Below, piece after piece: positions 27,236-37,200 of a DNA stretch of 64,000 nucleotides. The stretch lies in the NCBI GenBank assembly GCA_903896505.1, contig CAITXU010000096.1:1-64000 (forward strand), written 5' to 3'. The translations under genes were made by a program, and so were the position numbers. Source of the DNA: an uncultured Verrucomicrobiota bacterium (GTDB lineage: Bacteria; Verrucomicrobiota; Verrucomicrobiia; Limisphaerales; UBA9464). The number at the start of each line of letters is the position of its first letter. The first letter of the stretch is position 1. The notes under the pieces are model-generated. The model did not search any database, was not told where the DNA came from, and saw nothing but the letters and a program-made list of their open reading frames with translations.

Positions 27236-30200
27236 TCATCCTTCGGAATTGTACGCCGGCTCGTCCTCCGTGTTATAATTCGGCTCCTCTTCGGTATTAT
27301 AATGAGGTTCCTCATCCTCCTCAACCGTGACATTGTTATAATTGGAACCTTCGGAAACGGGCGTCCGCTCGTAATCATTATGACCCTGATAGGCCGGGGC
27401 GAGATTGAAATCTCCGGGCGACGCCTGAGAACTACTCCGGCTTCTGGACTGGCTGAAGCGCGTATCCGATTCATGGTTTCCAGCGAGTCCCCCGTGAAAG
27501 GTCGTGGTCGCGAAAGCGGCCTTGTCAAGATTGGCACCGACACTTTTCAAATGATCCCGAAAGTCCTCGAGGTAACTAAACTCGGGCTTAAAATGCCCGC
27601 TTTGATTGTTGACACCTCGGATCACGCCCTTATCCACCATGATTTCTCCCGCCATCCAGACCTCCTTATTTCCAGATGCGTTTTTTTGAACAAAACTGGA
27701 ATGGTGAATCTTTCCGCAGTCACCGCGCGCCACAAACATTCTCCCCTTCGTATCCTGCACGAAGATAAACACATCCTTGGAGGCCGCCACGCCCCACATG
27801 CCGCGCTGGCCCCCGGTGTGGACCTTATTGTTGAACCACTTGTTTTTGTAAACCAGCTTCCCGCCCTTCACGATCACCTCTTTCTGCTTGAGTTCCTTCT
27901 TGCTGAATTCTACCACCGTAAACTCCTTGCCCGATTTGGGGTCCACCCTATCGACGTCACTCTTCCATTCCTTGGAGGATTTATATTGCTCGGTCAGGTG
28001 GGTCTGCATCGCCTTATTCGCACCCCGTGGCTTCATGCCGGTGGGATCGTCGAACAGAATCGGCCGATTGTTCACATAGGCATATCGGTTCAGCGATTGG
28101 GGGGAATCGGTTCGATCGAGGGGATCCACCGAGACGAACCGCCCCAGGACCGCACTCAGATACCGGGCCTCAAAATAATGGAGACCGCTTTCGGCATCCC
28201 GCTCCTTGCCGTCAAAACCATACGCAACCGTGTCGGAACCGACCTGAAAATGAGTGCGAAGGGCTCCAAACGGATAGTAGGTGGACTCCTCCACCAAGGC
28301 ACCGTGCTCGTCTGTGATAACCGAAGCCGACCCAAGGTGGTCTTCGTGATAGTAACGGATGCGCGGCTGGAACAGGCCGGAGGGAAGGGCGAACGCATTG
28401 CTCGACGAAAGGAAGAGCGCCTCTCCAGGCCCGAATTGCGTCCGTGGCGGATCCGTTCCGGTTCCCAGGCTCAAGTGAATATCCCACACTTTTTGATTGG
28501 GTTCAAAACGCCAGTAGGACATTCCCGGTGCGATCACGGTCTGGGAATTGACCTCCGATGGTCCAATCAACGGCAGGTATCCGCCTCCCATCGGTATCGA
28601 CGGTGGCTCGTCCCATGCAACAGAGCCCCTCAAGGCAACGGTCCCGGCCTGCGGTGCGTGAATCCAAAGAACGGAACCGACCGGCGAGACATCGGTCACC
28701 GAAAGAGGCTGAAATTCACGCGAAATCGAATTCCACACCAGCGTGGCGTCTCCGGACGTGCCCACCGAAGGTAGGAGATTGGTCACTCCCACGGGCAACG
28801 CCGTCAAGTTCCATCCGGCGCGCAGTCGCAACCGATGGAGGCGGTTGGTCGCATTGAGCTGACCTGAAATCTGGGCAACGCGTTTTGAACCGGCGAAAAC
28901 ATGCTTCACAACGACATCGTGGGGACGGATCTCAAAACCCTTCGAAACATACAGGGTGGACTCCGGTGACGCGGAAGAACCCGACACGGGTGACACTTCC
29001 TTTGAAACCCGACGCCCAAGGTAGTCATAACGATAGTCCGCCTGGGATTGATCGTCGCGATAGCCCACCAAACGGTCCACGAAATCCCACGTGAGGCTGG
29101 CCAAACCTCCCATCCGGTTCATATTGCCATTGGCATCGTAGGAAAAGTCGCGAACCGACGTTCCGTGGACCAGTTGTGTCATGGCATGAGGTCCTCCATC
29201 CGGCGTCGTTCGTCCCACCCGATTCCGCGGTCCCAGTCCTCCGCCATAATTCAAGGTCCCCAAATCGGTCACTGACCAGCCCCGCTCCGATTGCTCCAGA
29301 TTGGAGGATTGCTCTAACAGATTCCCAATCCGGTCATAGCGATACGAAATATGTCCATCATCCCGTTGAGGGGTACCGGGCGAGGCATGGGATATTTGAT
29401 AACCGGTCAAACGGTACAGGCTGTCGTATTGGAATATCTGAGTATTCCTTCGCATATCTCCGTCGGCTACAATCGAGGAGGGCCGGAGGTCATCGATTTC
29501 CCGGATGTTGGACGACGGGTCGAGGGTGTACCGATAGGAGAGCAAACCATCCAAACCGGTGCCCGGCCCGCCGGTGGACAATGCGGTCAACCTTAAACGG
29601 GAATCAAACGAGTAGGAGGACCTGACCCCATTCCCATACGTCATGGACTCGGTTTGCCCCGTGGGCGTGTAGGTTCTGTCGGCCAGAATGGTCCCATTTG
29701 GACCGCCACGAATGCGCCGGAGCAGGGTTCGATCCCCATACTCGTAGGTGATAAAGTCGTCGTCAGGATAGACCATCCGGACCACCCGGTTCATGGAGTC
29801 ATATTCCATCAACGTGCGATAGGCGACCGGCTGGCGATGGACAAGATCCCGGAGGCTTCGCACATTCCACTCAATCCGCCCGCGTTCGTCATAGGAGGCA
29901 TATTCATCGCCCTGGGTGTCGCGAACATGAACCACCCGTCCCAGCGTATTTCTCTGCGGCAGGGTCGTCCCGTCCCCCTGCCCCACCGGCTGGGCAGCCA
30001 CATCATATTCGTAGAGAATATCCGGATGCATCCGATATGAAAACTCGGTGGAACCATCGTCGACAAAATCTTCACTGATTTTTCGGTTGGCCCCGTCGTA
30101 GACAAATTGAATGTGTTGCCCCTTGGCATCCTCCCGCTCCAACAGATTGGAGGCGTCGTCAAAGGTCTGACGTGTGATTCCGCGATCCCAGTCGTTCTGA

Positions 30201-33200
30201 CTCACCAGACGCATCAATGCGTCGTACTGCATCGACTTGCGATTCCCCTGGGAATCGGTGATGGCGATCAATGCCCCGTCCGCCCGATATTGATACCGGG
30301 TCGTCCAGGTTGAAAAAGTGAATGAAGGACGCCCCTCATCGGTGAGGGGGTTGATTTCGTCGATTTCAGTCACCCGCTTCAATCCATCGTAGTGGTGCGT
30401 GGTATGCTTGCCGTAATAGGGGGAACCCGGGTCTGTGGCATTTTCATCAAAGCCGTGGGTTAGGAGTGGCTCATAACGTGTCTCCGAAACAGAGCCATCT
30501 GGCTGAAGGACATGCCGTTCGCGTCCGAGAGCGTCGTAATCAAAGGTCACTGCGGGCGCCGCAGCCAGACCTCGGACGACATACTGCCCATTCAGGTGAA
30601 AGTTTCCGGACCAGTTGGGCGAACGGATATCCTCGAAATCGAAGTTCGTGGAATAATAAGACTGCAGGTGAACGGACGCTCCACCCCGGGCATTAAACTG
30701 CACCAATCCAGACGCCACATAACGCGAGGCACCGGTCGTCGTATCCGGGTCTGCCTGTGCCTTTTGGAGACGCGTTCGTCCGAGACCATCCAGATAGGAC
30801 CTACCCACATGGTAATATGCCGCCTTGGGCGCATTCGGAATCGAACCTGGCGTGCGATGAAGCCGACGCGTCTCCGTGAAACTGACCCATCCGCCTCCCT
30901 CAACAGGAAGCGCTTCCCCATAGCTGAATTCCTTGGTGGGGAAGGCATCGGTATCGCCAGGGTCCACCTCCCAAATCGTCCGCCCGAAGCTGTCATATCC
31001 ATTCCGGGTTGTCTGTCCATTGGCATCGGTCATCCATAGTGTCACTCCAAGGCCATAGTCGTGGGCCGACGTCAGCCGCAGGTCGGGATGACCTCCGCCG
31101 ATATGTTGAATCTCCGCCACCGGATAGGCATGGAATAACGCATCGAACTGATATTCCCTCGAATGCCCCTTTTCGGGATGGGCAGGATCGGCCAGGGGAT
31201 CGAATTCTGCCAGGACGTTGCCGTAGGCATCATATCGATGTCGCTCCGAAAGGATAAAACCCTCCGCGACCGCCGTGTCGCGCAGGCGTCGCACCAGCGT
31301 CACGTCACCGAGGCTGATGAAGCCCCGGTTGGTTCCGGAAAAGGTCTCGTCATCGTAAAAGTGCTCGGACGCAGCAATGAGCGTCCCAGTGCCGTCCCGC
31401 ACCTCACTTCGAAGCGGAAAGCCAATCAACCAGGCATTGGTGTTGTAGACGAAGCTGTTCTGAATGATACGCTCATCGTTCCCGGCCAGAGTATTTGTTC
31501 CTTCAACAATTCCCCAGGAATGGACCTGGGTCTCATGGCCAAACTCATCGTATGTATACTCCGTCAGGATTTCACGGGGTATGCCCACTCCGAGTTCGGT
31601 GAGCTGTGTCCGTCCCCGGGACGGGGCCACCCATCGAGACACCATACCGTTCAATCCGGTCCGGAACAGATGCAAACTCCAATCCTGGGTGGATTGACCA
31701 AAAGAACGTCCGTCCTCCGTCTCGCTGGAAATCGACAAGAGGCGGCCCTTCAACGCCAGTTCGGTTGCACCCACATCGAACTCATATCGGGTGACCAGGG
31801 TGGGACAGTTGGTGTCTCCGACGGCTATCTTTTCCGCTCGCCCAAAGCCCCGGAACTGTTTTTCCACGGGGTCGTAGTAGGCATCGTGATATACAAACCG
31901 GCTCTCCATCGTATTACCCAGGGAATCCGAGACGGTCTCCCGCGACACAACCTCCACCGGAAACGGCATCGAGTGGGGCCAGGTGTAGTGATAATTCCCG
32001 TCCCCATCGGTTCCATCCCGCAGCAGGTAGTCCGTCGAGGTCCGGTACTCCATGCGGGTCACCTCCCCCAACCCATTCCGAATCTCCGTGAGAAGATTCG
32101 GACGGGGAACGCTTCCGAATATCTGACCGAAATCAAACACCTGAAGGTGCGGAATCGTCGCCGAATCAGCCACCACCAGGTCCACGGTCCCGTTCCCGTT
32201 CATGTCGGCCCATCGAAAACTCAGGGTGCCGACCGCAGCCGGCAAACCGCGAACGGTGCGCCGCGCTTCAAAGGTGTAATTACCCCGATTGAGCCAAAAC
32301 CAAAGCATCCCGGGTTCCGGTCGCTGAACGACCAAATCCACCAGGCCATCTCCGTTGATATCCTCCAAATCGGCATGGGCAATCTGATCGTCGGATAGGA
32401 AAGCTCCGTCGGGAAGAGGTACGAAAACAGGGAGCGAAAACCGACCATACCCAAGACCTGCGGTCACGGTCACACCGCTGGGCCGGATTCGCGCTATATC
32501 CGGCACTCGATCCCCGTTGAAATCGATCACCTTGACTCCAGGGGCACTCAAAAGGAATCCCGTGTCGGGGATTACTGTGATCCGAGGCGAATATTTTTCC
32601 GCTCCCAGATTGTACCAAATCTGGTAGGCCGCCCCGTCTCCGACCCGGATGCTCTTGATGATATCCATGTGCTTGTCGAAATTGATATCGGCCACCCGTG
32701 CGTCGTGATCCTCATAAGGCGTTGGAGGTGGAAAGTCTTGGGCGGCAATCCGTGCCTGTTCGGCCCACCCCACGGTTGAAGGCTGGGTCCCGGGAATACT
32801 GCGATAGAAATACGCCCCATCGAACACCACCCGCACCAGGTCCACGAGGCCATCTCCATCCACATCCGCCAAATGAGCATCTCCCGAGGCGAGATCACTG
32901 TTCCAGGCCAACCCATCCGGTCCAGCCCCCATGGGTTCTCCCGAATTCCATTGAATGCCGCCGACTCCGTCGCCGCGTTGTCCGGCATTGATGAAGGCTG
33001 TGTGCCCTCCGGCACCGGGTTCGGTTCTTAGAAGGTCCGGCAGTCCATCCCCATTGAGATCGATTAAATCAACCAGCGGATTTTCAAAGGTCGAAAAGGG
33101 CTCGTTCAATGAGCCTATGGCCAGTCCGGCGGCGGAAAGGTCCGTTGCAGTGGTGCCGGAGGTGTACGAATACGTGGTCGGAGGATAGCTGCTCACGCCA

Positions 33201-34237
33201 TCGGCCCCCACCAAGGTGATGGACTTCAAGAGCGTGCGATATGAATCCGGGTCGTAACCAACAAGGTACCGGCGGTTCAGATAGTCCGTCACCCCATCCT
33301 GATTGAAGTCGCCGTGTGCATGGTTGGTCAATGCCGGGCCCTGAGTGCCGACGTCGGCTTGAATCAGCCGCTTACCCGAACGCACCACAAATCCTGACCG
33401 ACAGTCCTCGAACCAATCGGGTCGGTCTTCATATTGAAACCGGACAAAATGAAAATTCTGCCATGGCCCAGGGCCGGCACCATATCGCACCTCGACCAAA
33501 AACTTATCATTGAGATTCCCAGTCCCCGGAAACGAGGCGTAGTGAAATTCAATCGTATTCCCGTGCGTGTCGATTTCCTTTTCGAGCAGCCACTCAAAGA
33601 CATGGGTCGGATTATCGGGATCAACGATTCGGGCTTCCTCCGTCTGTCCGTAAATATTCCGGTTTCCCGACTGACTGACACTTTCCCAATAATCTCCGAG
33701 GCGCCGGAATCGGGTGAAATTGCTCTCGATTTTGGCGAAATAGTTGGTGACGCCCCCTTCGAGAACCGGCACCAGGTCCTCACCCGAACTTTCGATGAAG
33801 ATGTCCTCCTCTTGAATATTATCGACCACCCCGTCGAGATCGTCATCGATGCCGTTTGGACCATCCACGTACCGTGGAATGCCTTTGTCGGTCCGGCGCT
33901 GAATGGCACCCAGGCCCATCCCCCATCCCAATCCCAATATGCTATTGCCTCCACCGCTTTGATAACTCAGGGAGAATTGAGGAGCCATCCCCGCCGTCCC
34001 GATGGGCACCGTCAGCGGATAAGAATGGCTTCCCATTCCGGTGCACATGGATGGCTGAAAAGATTCCCCTAGACCTTCGAAACTTCCGGGGCCACCGGGA
34101 AGGGAAACAGCGCCGCCACCCACTCCGCCGTTCTGGCCATGGGCAACCCAACCAACGGCCAGAAGAAGCAGAACGGTTTGAAGGCACCGGGCACCTCGTA
34201 CCATGACGACTTTCCACTGGAGTGCCTTTTCCTTCAT
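27236..34237 (-). CDS. Secreted TcB-TcC-like fusion: SpvB/TcdB/RHS protein with C-terminal toxin domain
   Basis: About 2330 residues. After a signal peptide (CLQTVLLLLAVGWVAHGQ), an SpvB/TcdB N-terminal domain begins with SLPGGPGSFEGLGESF and holds VPIGTAGMAPQFSLSYQSGG and TDKGIPRY. Six FG-GAP/VCBS motifs follow (DLNGDGLPD, DVDGDGLVD and so on; about 400-710), then the TcdB middle region (IRNGLGEVTRMEY; PVEKQFRGFG). RHS repeats run to about 1800, then an inserted non-RHS domain, then the RHS core end (YYHEDHLGSASVITDEHG; LGRFVSVDPL; LFDDPTG). The last 265 residues are a variable toxin-like tip (see separate features). It forms the cocoon/toxin half of a Tc-type complex. ATGs at 34285, 34237 and 34204 are possible starts; GGAAAG upstream favours 34204. 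Confidence 0.85.
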   Translation of the reverse strand: MKEKALQWKVVMVRGARCLQTVLLLLAVGWVAHGQNGGVGGGAVSLPGGPGSFEGLGESFQPSMCTGMGSHSYPLTVPIGTAGMAPQFSLSYQSGGGNSILGLGWGMGLGAIQRRTDKGIPRYVDGPNGIDDDLDGVVDNIQEEDIFIESSGEDLVPVLEGGVTNYFAKIESNFTRFRRLGDYWESVSQSGNRNIYGQTEEARIVDPDNPTHVFEWLLEKEIDTHGNTIEFHYASFPGTGNLNDKFLVEVRYGAGPGPWQNFHFVRFQYEDRPDWFEDCRSGFVVRSGKRLIQADVGTQGPALTNHAHGDFNQDGVTDYLNRRYLVGYDPDSYRTLLKSITLVGADGVSSYPPTTYSYTSGTTATDLSAAGLAIGSLNEPFSTFENPLVDLIDLNGDGLPDLLRTEPGAGGHTAFINAGQRGDGVGGIQWNSGEPMGAGPDGLAWNSDLASGDAHLADVDGDGLVDLVRVVFDGAYFYRSIPGTQPSTVGWAEQARIAAQDFPPPTPYEDHDARVADINFDKHMDIIKSIRVGDGAAYQIWYNLGAEKYSPRITVIPDTGFLLSAPGVKVIDFNGDRVPDIARIRPSGVTVTAGLGYGRFSLPVFVPLPDGAFLSDDQIAHADLEDINGDGLVDLVVQRPEPGMLWFWLNRGNYTFEARRTVRGLPAAVGTLSFRWADMNGNGTVDLVVADSATIPHLQVFDFGQIFGSVPRPNLLTEIRNGLGEVTRMEYRTSTDYLLRDGTDGDGNYHYTWPHSMPFPVEVVSRETVSDSLGNTMESRFVYHDAYYDPVEKQFRGFGRAEKIAVGDTNCPTLVTRYEFDVGATELALKGRLLSISSETEDGRSFGQSTQDWSLHLFRTGLNGMVSRWVAPSRGRTQLTELGVGIPREILTEYTYDEFGHETQVHSWGIVEGTNTLAGNDERIIQNSFVYNTNAWLIGFPLRSEVRDGTGTLIAASEHFYDDETFSGTNRGFISLGDVTLVRRLRDTAVAEGFILSERHRYDAYGNVLAEFDPLADPAHPEKGHSREYQFDALFHAYPVAEIQHIGGGHPDLRLTSAHDYGLGVTLWMTDANGQTTRNGYDSFGRTIWEVDPGDTDAFPTKEFSYGEALPVEGGGWVSFTETRRLHRTPGSIPNAPKAAYYHVGRSYLDGLGRTRLQKAQADPDTTTGASRYVASGLVQFNARGGASVHLQSYYSTNFDFEDIRSPNWSGNFHLNGQYVVRGLAAAPAVTFDYDALGRERHVLQPDGSVSETRYEPLLTHGFDENATDPGSPYYGKHTTHHYDGLKRVTEIDEINPLTDEGRPSFTFSTWTTRYQYRADGALIAITDSQGNRKSMQYDALMRLVSQNDWDRGITRQTFDDASNLLEREDAKGQHIQFVYDGANRKISEDFVDDGSTEFSYRMHPDILYEYDVAAQPVGQGDGTTLPQRNTLGRVVHVRDTQGDEYASYDERGRIEWNVRSLRDLVHRQPVAYRTLMEYDSMNRVVRMVYPDDDFITYEYGDRTLLRRIRGGPNGTILADRTYTPTGQTESMTYGNGVRSSYSFDSRLRLTALSTGGPGTGLDGLLSYRYTLDPSSNIREIDDLRPSSIVADGDMRRNTQIFQYDSLYRLTGYQISHASPGTPQRDDGHISYRYDRIGNLLEQSSNLEQSERGWSVTDLGTLNYGGGLGPRNRVGRTTPDGGPHAMTQLVHGTSVRDFSYDANGNMNRMGGLASLTWDFVDRLVGYRDDQSQADYRYDYLGRRVSKEVSPVSGSSASPESTLYVSKGFEIRPHDVVVKHVFAGSKRVAQISGQLNATNRLHRLRLRAGWNLTALPVGVTNLLPSVGTSGDATLVWNSISREFQPLSVTDVSPVGSVLWIHAPQAGTVALRGSVAWDEPPSIPMGGGYLPLIGPSEVNSQTVIAPGMSYWRFEPNQKVWDIHLSLGTGTDPPRTQFGPGEALFLSSSNAFALPSGLFQPRIRYYHEDHLGSASVITDEHGALVEESTYYPFGALRTHFQVGSDTVAYGFDGKERDAESGLHYFEARYLSAVLGRFVSVDPLDRTDSPQSLNRYAYVNNRPILFDDPTGMKPRGANKAMQTHLTEQYKSSKEWKSDVDRVDPKSGKEFTVVEFSKKELKQKEVIVKGGKLVYKNKWFNNKVHTGGQRGMWGVAASKDVFIFVQDTKGRMFVARGDCGKIHHSSFVQKNASGNKEVWMAGEIMVDKGVIRGVNNQSGHFKPEFSYLEDFRDHLKSVGANLDKAAFATTTFHGGLAGNHESDTRFSQSRSRSSSQASPGDFNLAPAYQGHNDYERTPVSEGSNYNNVTVEEDEEPHYNTEEEPNYNTEDEPAYNSEG
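27239..27313 (-). repeat. C-terminal EPxYN acidic tyrosine repeats
   Basis: The last 25 residues contain EPHYNTE, EPNYNTE and EPAYNSE in tandem, with an 8-9 residue spacing and acidic flanks. The underlying DNA repeats the pattern (TTATAATTCGGCTCCTC; TTATAATGAGGTTCCTC). The form E-P-x-Y resembles EPIYA tyrosine-phosphorylation motifs of bacterial effectors. Confidence 0.75.
27512..27898 (-). other. Toxin-tip domain resembling the conserved domain of plant IQM proteins
   Basis: Near residues 2130-2258 of the RHS protein I see KEVIVKGGKLVYK, then WGVAASKDVFIFVQDT, GKIHHSSF, WMAGEIMVDKGVIRGVNN and SGHFKP, and finally an EDFRDHLKSVGANLD helix. From memory, plant IQM calmodulin-binding proteins carry the same order: EVVVEDGKLLYK, WIFVLST, FQHSSFLAGG, AGRLVV, SGHYRP, FMSFLRENNVDL. 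Related HHSSF/SGHYxP domains occur in some bacterial and fungal toxin-like proteins. The activity is unknown. Confidence 0.65.
28390..28850 (-). other. Non-RHS domain inserted in the RHS protein
   Basis: Between the last RHS repeat and the RHS core end, about residues 1812-1965 read as a separate beta domain: LRAGWNLTALPVGVTNLLPS, VWNSISREFQPL, LWIHAPQAG, MSYWRFEPNQKVW, GPGEALFLSSS. It shares the GWN...LPV...W pattern with the 617-residue protein of the same operon. Confidence 0.55.
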
Positions 34238-34286
34238 ACGGCTGGCTATCATGTCGCTGGATTGTGCCCTGTAGCCGGGAACCACC

Positions 34287-37200
34287 TTATTGCCCTTGAT
34301 AGGAGTAGGTTTGGAACAGCATCAAGATATCCTTGATGCCATTGCCGTCTCGGACACCACCCACGGATTGCCCATCAATCAACCGTTGAAGGCCTTCATT
34401 GCGGTCGTTGAACAGAAAGCCACCGGGAATGACGAGCCACCATTCGGTATTCCAGACGGATCGCCCAATCAAACGGCTGTCATAGTTGACCTGATTCAAA
34501 TTGTATCCGCCGTCGTGAAACGCGCGGAACGGAGCAAATTGCCGGATATCGACGAAACTTCCATTCACTGTGTCATTTCCTGGAATGAAACTCGTCGTCG
34601 ACGGCACCCCTCCGCTACCAAACGAGAACGGAACCGGTATCCCCTGCTCGATCAACTTCCATGCACGGGTCGTCGAAGTATTTCCCAGGGGGGAGCGCAT
34701 GATATCGGACCCGATGGGGATCAGGAACACCCGGGGCGTATCCGACAACTGGACATTGTTGTAGTTGTTAAACCACACGCCCACAGATCGAATCTTCGTC
34801 GCAAAATGGCTGGCGTCGTAGGCATGATCGCCACCTCCCAGGGGACGACCGAAGAAGTTTAATCCGAGATCAATGTCCGTCCCAAACCGAATGACCAATC
34901 CCGGCTCATTGGTCTGGTTGGAGATGAATCGGGCAAAGCGCCGGAATTCGGGCAGATCATAGAGGTTGGTCACGTAAGCCCGGCGAAGGGTGGTGCGCCA
35001 CAAGAGGTCATTGGCAGCACCCGTATTCGGAATCCGGAAAAGTTCTCGACGCAACGAAAACTGAGTCTCCTCCCGTTGGGGGTTGTTAAAGCCGAATTGC
35101 CCCTGCAGTACCGACCAATTGTTGATCATACGGGCCATGGAGTCCGCCAGTCCTGGGTCTCCCGATGTTCCGGCAGTCTGTGGAATCCCATTCTTAATGC
35201 TGCCGATGGCCCGACTCCTCATGATTTGACTCAGAAGCTTCGACGGCGACCGGTTGTCACTCGGGTCAAAATTGGTCTCAAAATCAAAGGCGCGAGCGGC
35301 CATATAGACGTACTTGGCGGCCAGATCGAACTGGGCCTGGTACTTCTGCAAGGCATCGTTCCGGAATATGCGGAAGGCCATGTCCTTATAGCGCTCCTTC
35401 TGCACCTTTGCCGCTGTCGCCTTCTGGAATCGATTGAAATCATCCAAAAGCCGGAAGCCGCGGGCCAAAGAGGACTGGTAACGGGCCATGGTCTGCTGCA
35501 AGGCCTCGTAAAGTTGCTGGACTTCCAGTCGACGCAGCGGCTCCTGACGGATCAGTTCCCGCAACCGCCCGAGCGCGACTTCATTGTCGAAGTCATTTCG
35601 CAAGGTCGTCAGTCCCAGATTGCTGGCGCTTTCGACCTGCTGCCGCGCTTGCTGATCGCTCAGGACGCTGAGTTGTTCCTGGTCGCCTTCGTATTGAAGG
35701 GCCTCCGAGACGGCATAGCCTGCGAGGCGGATGCCACCACGAGCCACCGAGGTGAGATCGCCACCGGCAGCCACCCCGGCCACCAGGGAGGTCGGCAACA
35801 TTTCGGCCAACCCTTGGGCAAGTTCATCGGCACTCCGGGCACCCCGTCTCCAGTTGAGCTCTCGCTCAGTGGCATTCAACACTTCCGTATCCAAGGCAGA
35901 CTGCGTCGCCAGCGTGGTGCTCAGTAGAATAATCTCTGAACTATGTAGAAAATACTGGGCCTCCAAGTCCTTCAACGCCTGATTGATCTGCGCCAACTGG
36001 TCGTCATAGGCCGATAGCGACTGCTGGAAACGGAATCGGGCTTGAAGCAGGTCCGAGCGATTGATTTGTATTTCACCAAACGCTCGTCGGGAGCCGGTCC
36101 AGTTCGCCGGCTTAACCATTCCGTAGCCGTCGTGGGAAATGTTATAGGTCACCGGTATTTGAGTCGAAGTGACCGCGCCGCTCGAATTGACCGTCGGCGT
36201 TGTAAAGTTCGCGGTGATGCTTTCCGAGTTCCCCGGCGGAATCCCCAGCAGAGAGGAGGGGTCCACGTATTCGTAATGCTGGGTATCCGGGCCATTGTAG
36301 CCACCGGGATAGGTCTGCCCGTTATTCCCGATGTCGTCCGAATAGGGAGTCCCGAAGATTTCGATCAATCGACTGTTGAAATCAGCGGTCCGCTCCTGTG
36401 TGTCCTTGTTGAAGGTCGACAAATCATCCGCCTGTCTGCGGAGCTGCTGGGTATTGTCTTCGGCGTATTGGAAAACCGTGATGGCATTGTTCATCGCGGT
36501 CACCGCCCGGTCATAGATTTGCTCGAAATGCGTCTTACCCCCGCTCTGTGTCAACTGACTGGGGTCGATATCGAAAGGCATGAAGTTCTTTGCCAATCCC
36601 AACGGATTGACGCCCCCGTCCGCCTTGTCCACTTCGCTCTGGATGGAGTCCAGCGCGGTGGCCAAATCGTTGAGTTCGATGACGGTGGTTCGGTCCACCC
36701 TCTGCACCAGATTTGTGATGGTCTCCTGTGAGGACTCGGGCAACAGGGCATTCCCCACCACCCAGTCCAACAAAGCCGCCTGTCCGGCTCGAATACCCCA
36801 TTCCGAAACACCCCACGCCCGGGACTCGTTGGTGCCAATTTCCCGACTCTTGGGACTTTGAACCGGATCCTTGTAACCCCTCCACTGGTTTTCCGGTGCC
36901 TCATCATAAAAGGCCCGATAGGTCAGATTGACGATTTCTGCTCCCGCACGCGCTTTGGACGCCGCCGCCTGGGCAAACTTTCTCTCGTTCACGTAATTGA
37001 CCGTGACCGGAATACCGCCGACCTGTGTGGCCTCGGCTCGTGGCGTCCAGGTAAAATTCGGATTGCGGAAGAGTTGATAAAAATACTTCGTGGCGGACAG
37101 GTAATGACCCCAGGCATCACCATGGCCCTGCGGATACATGACCTGGGCGTCCACGGCATCGATGAACCCATTGGTATTTCCCAGCTCATCTGAAATCCCA

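Noticed and set aside
27230..28774. Long plus-strand open frame (514 codons) opposite the RHS gene
   Set aside because: Antisense shadow of a GC-rich coding region; the translation is His/Arg-rich without domain features.
31163..32398. Plus-strand open frame of 411 codons
   Set aside because: Antisense to the FG-GAP/RHS region; no motif or signal peptide.
27236..34237. Type VI secretion RHS effector
   Set aside because: No PAAR domain, VgrG, chaperone or immunity gene nearby; the N-terminus is a Sec signal followed by SpvB/TcdB domains, pointing to a Tc-type protein.
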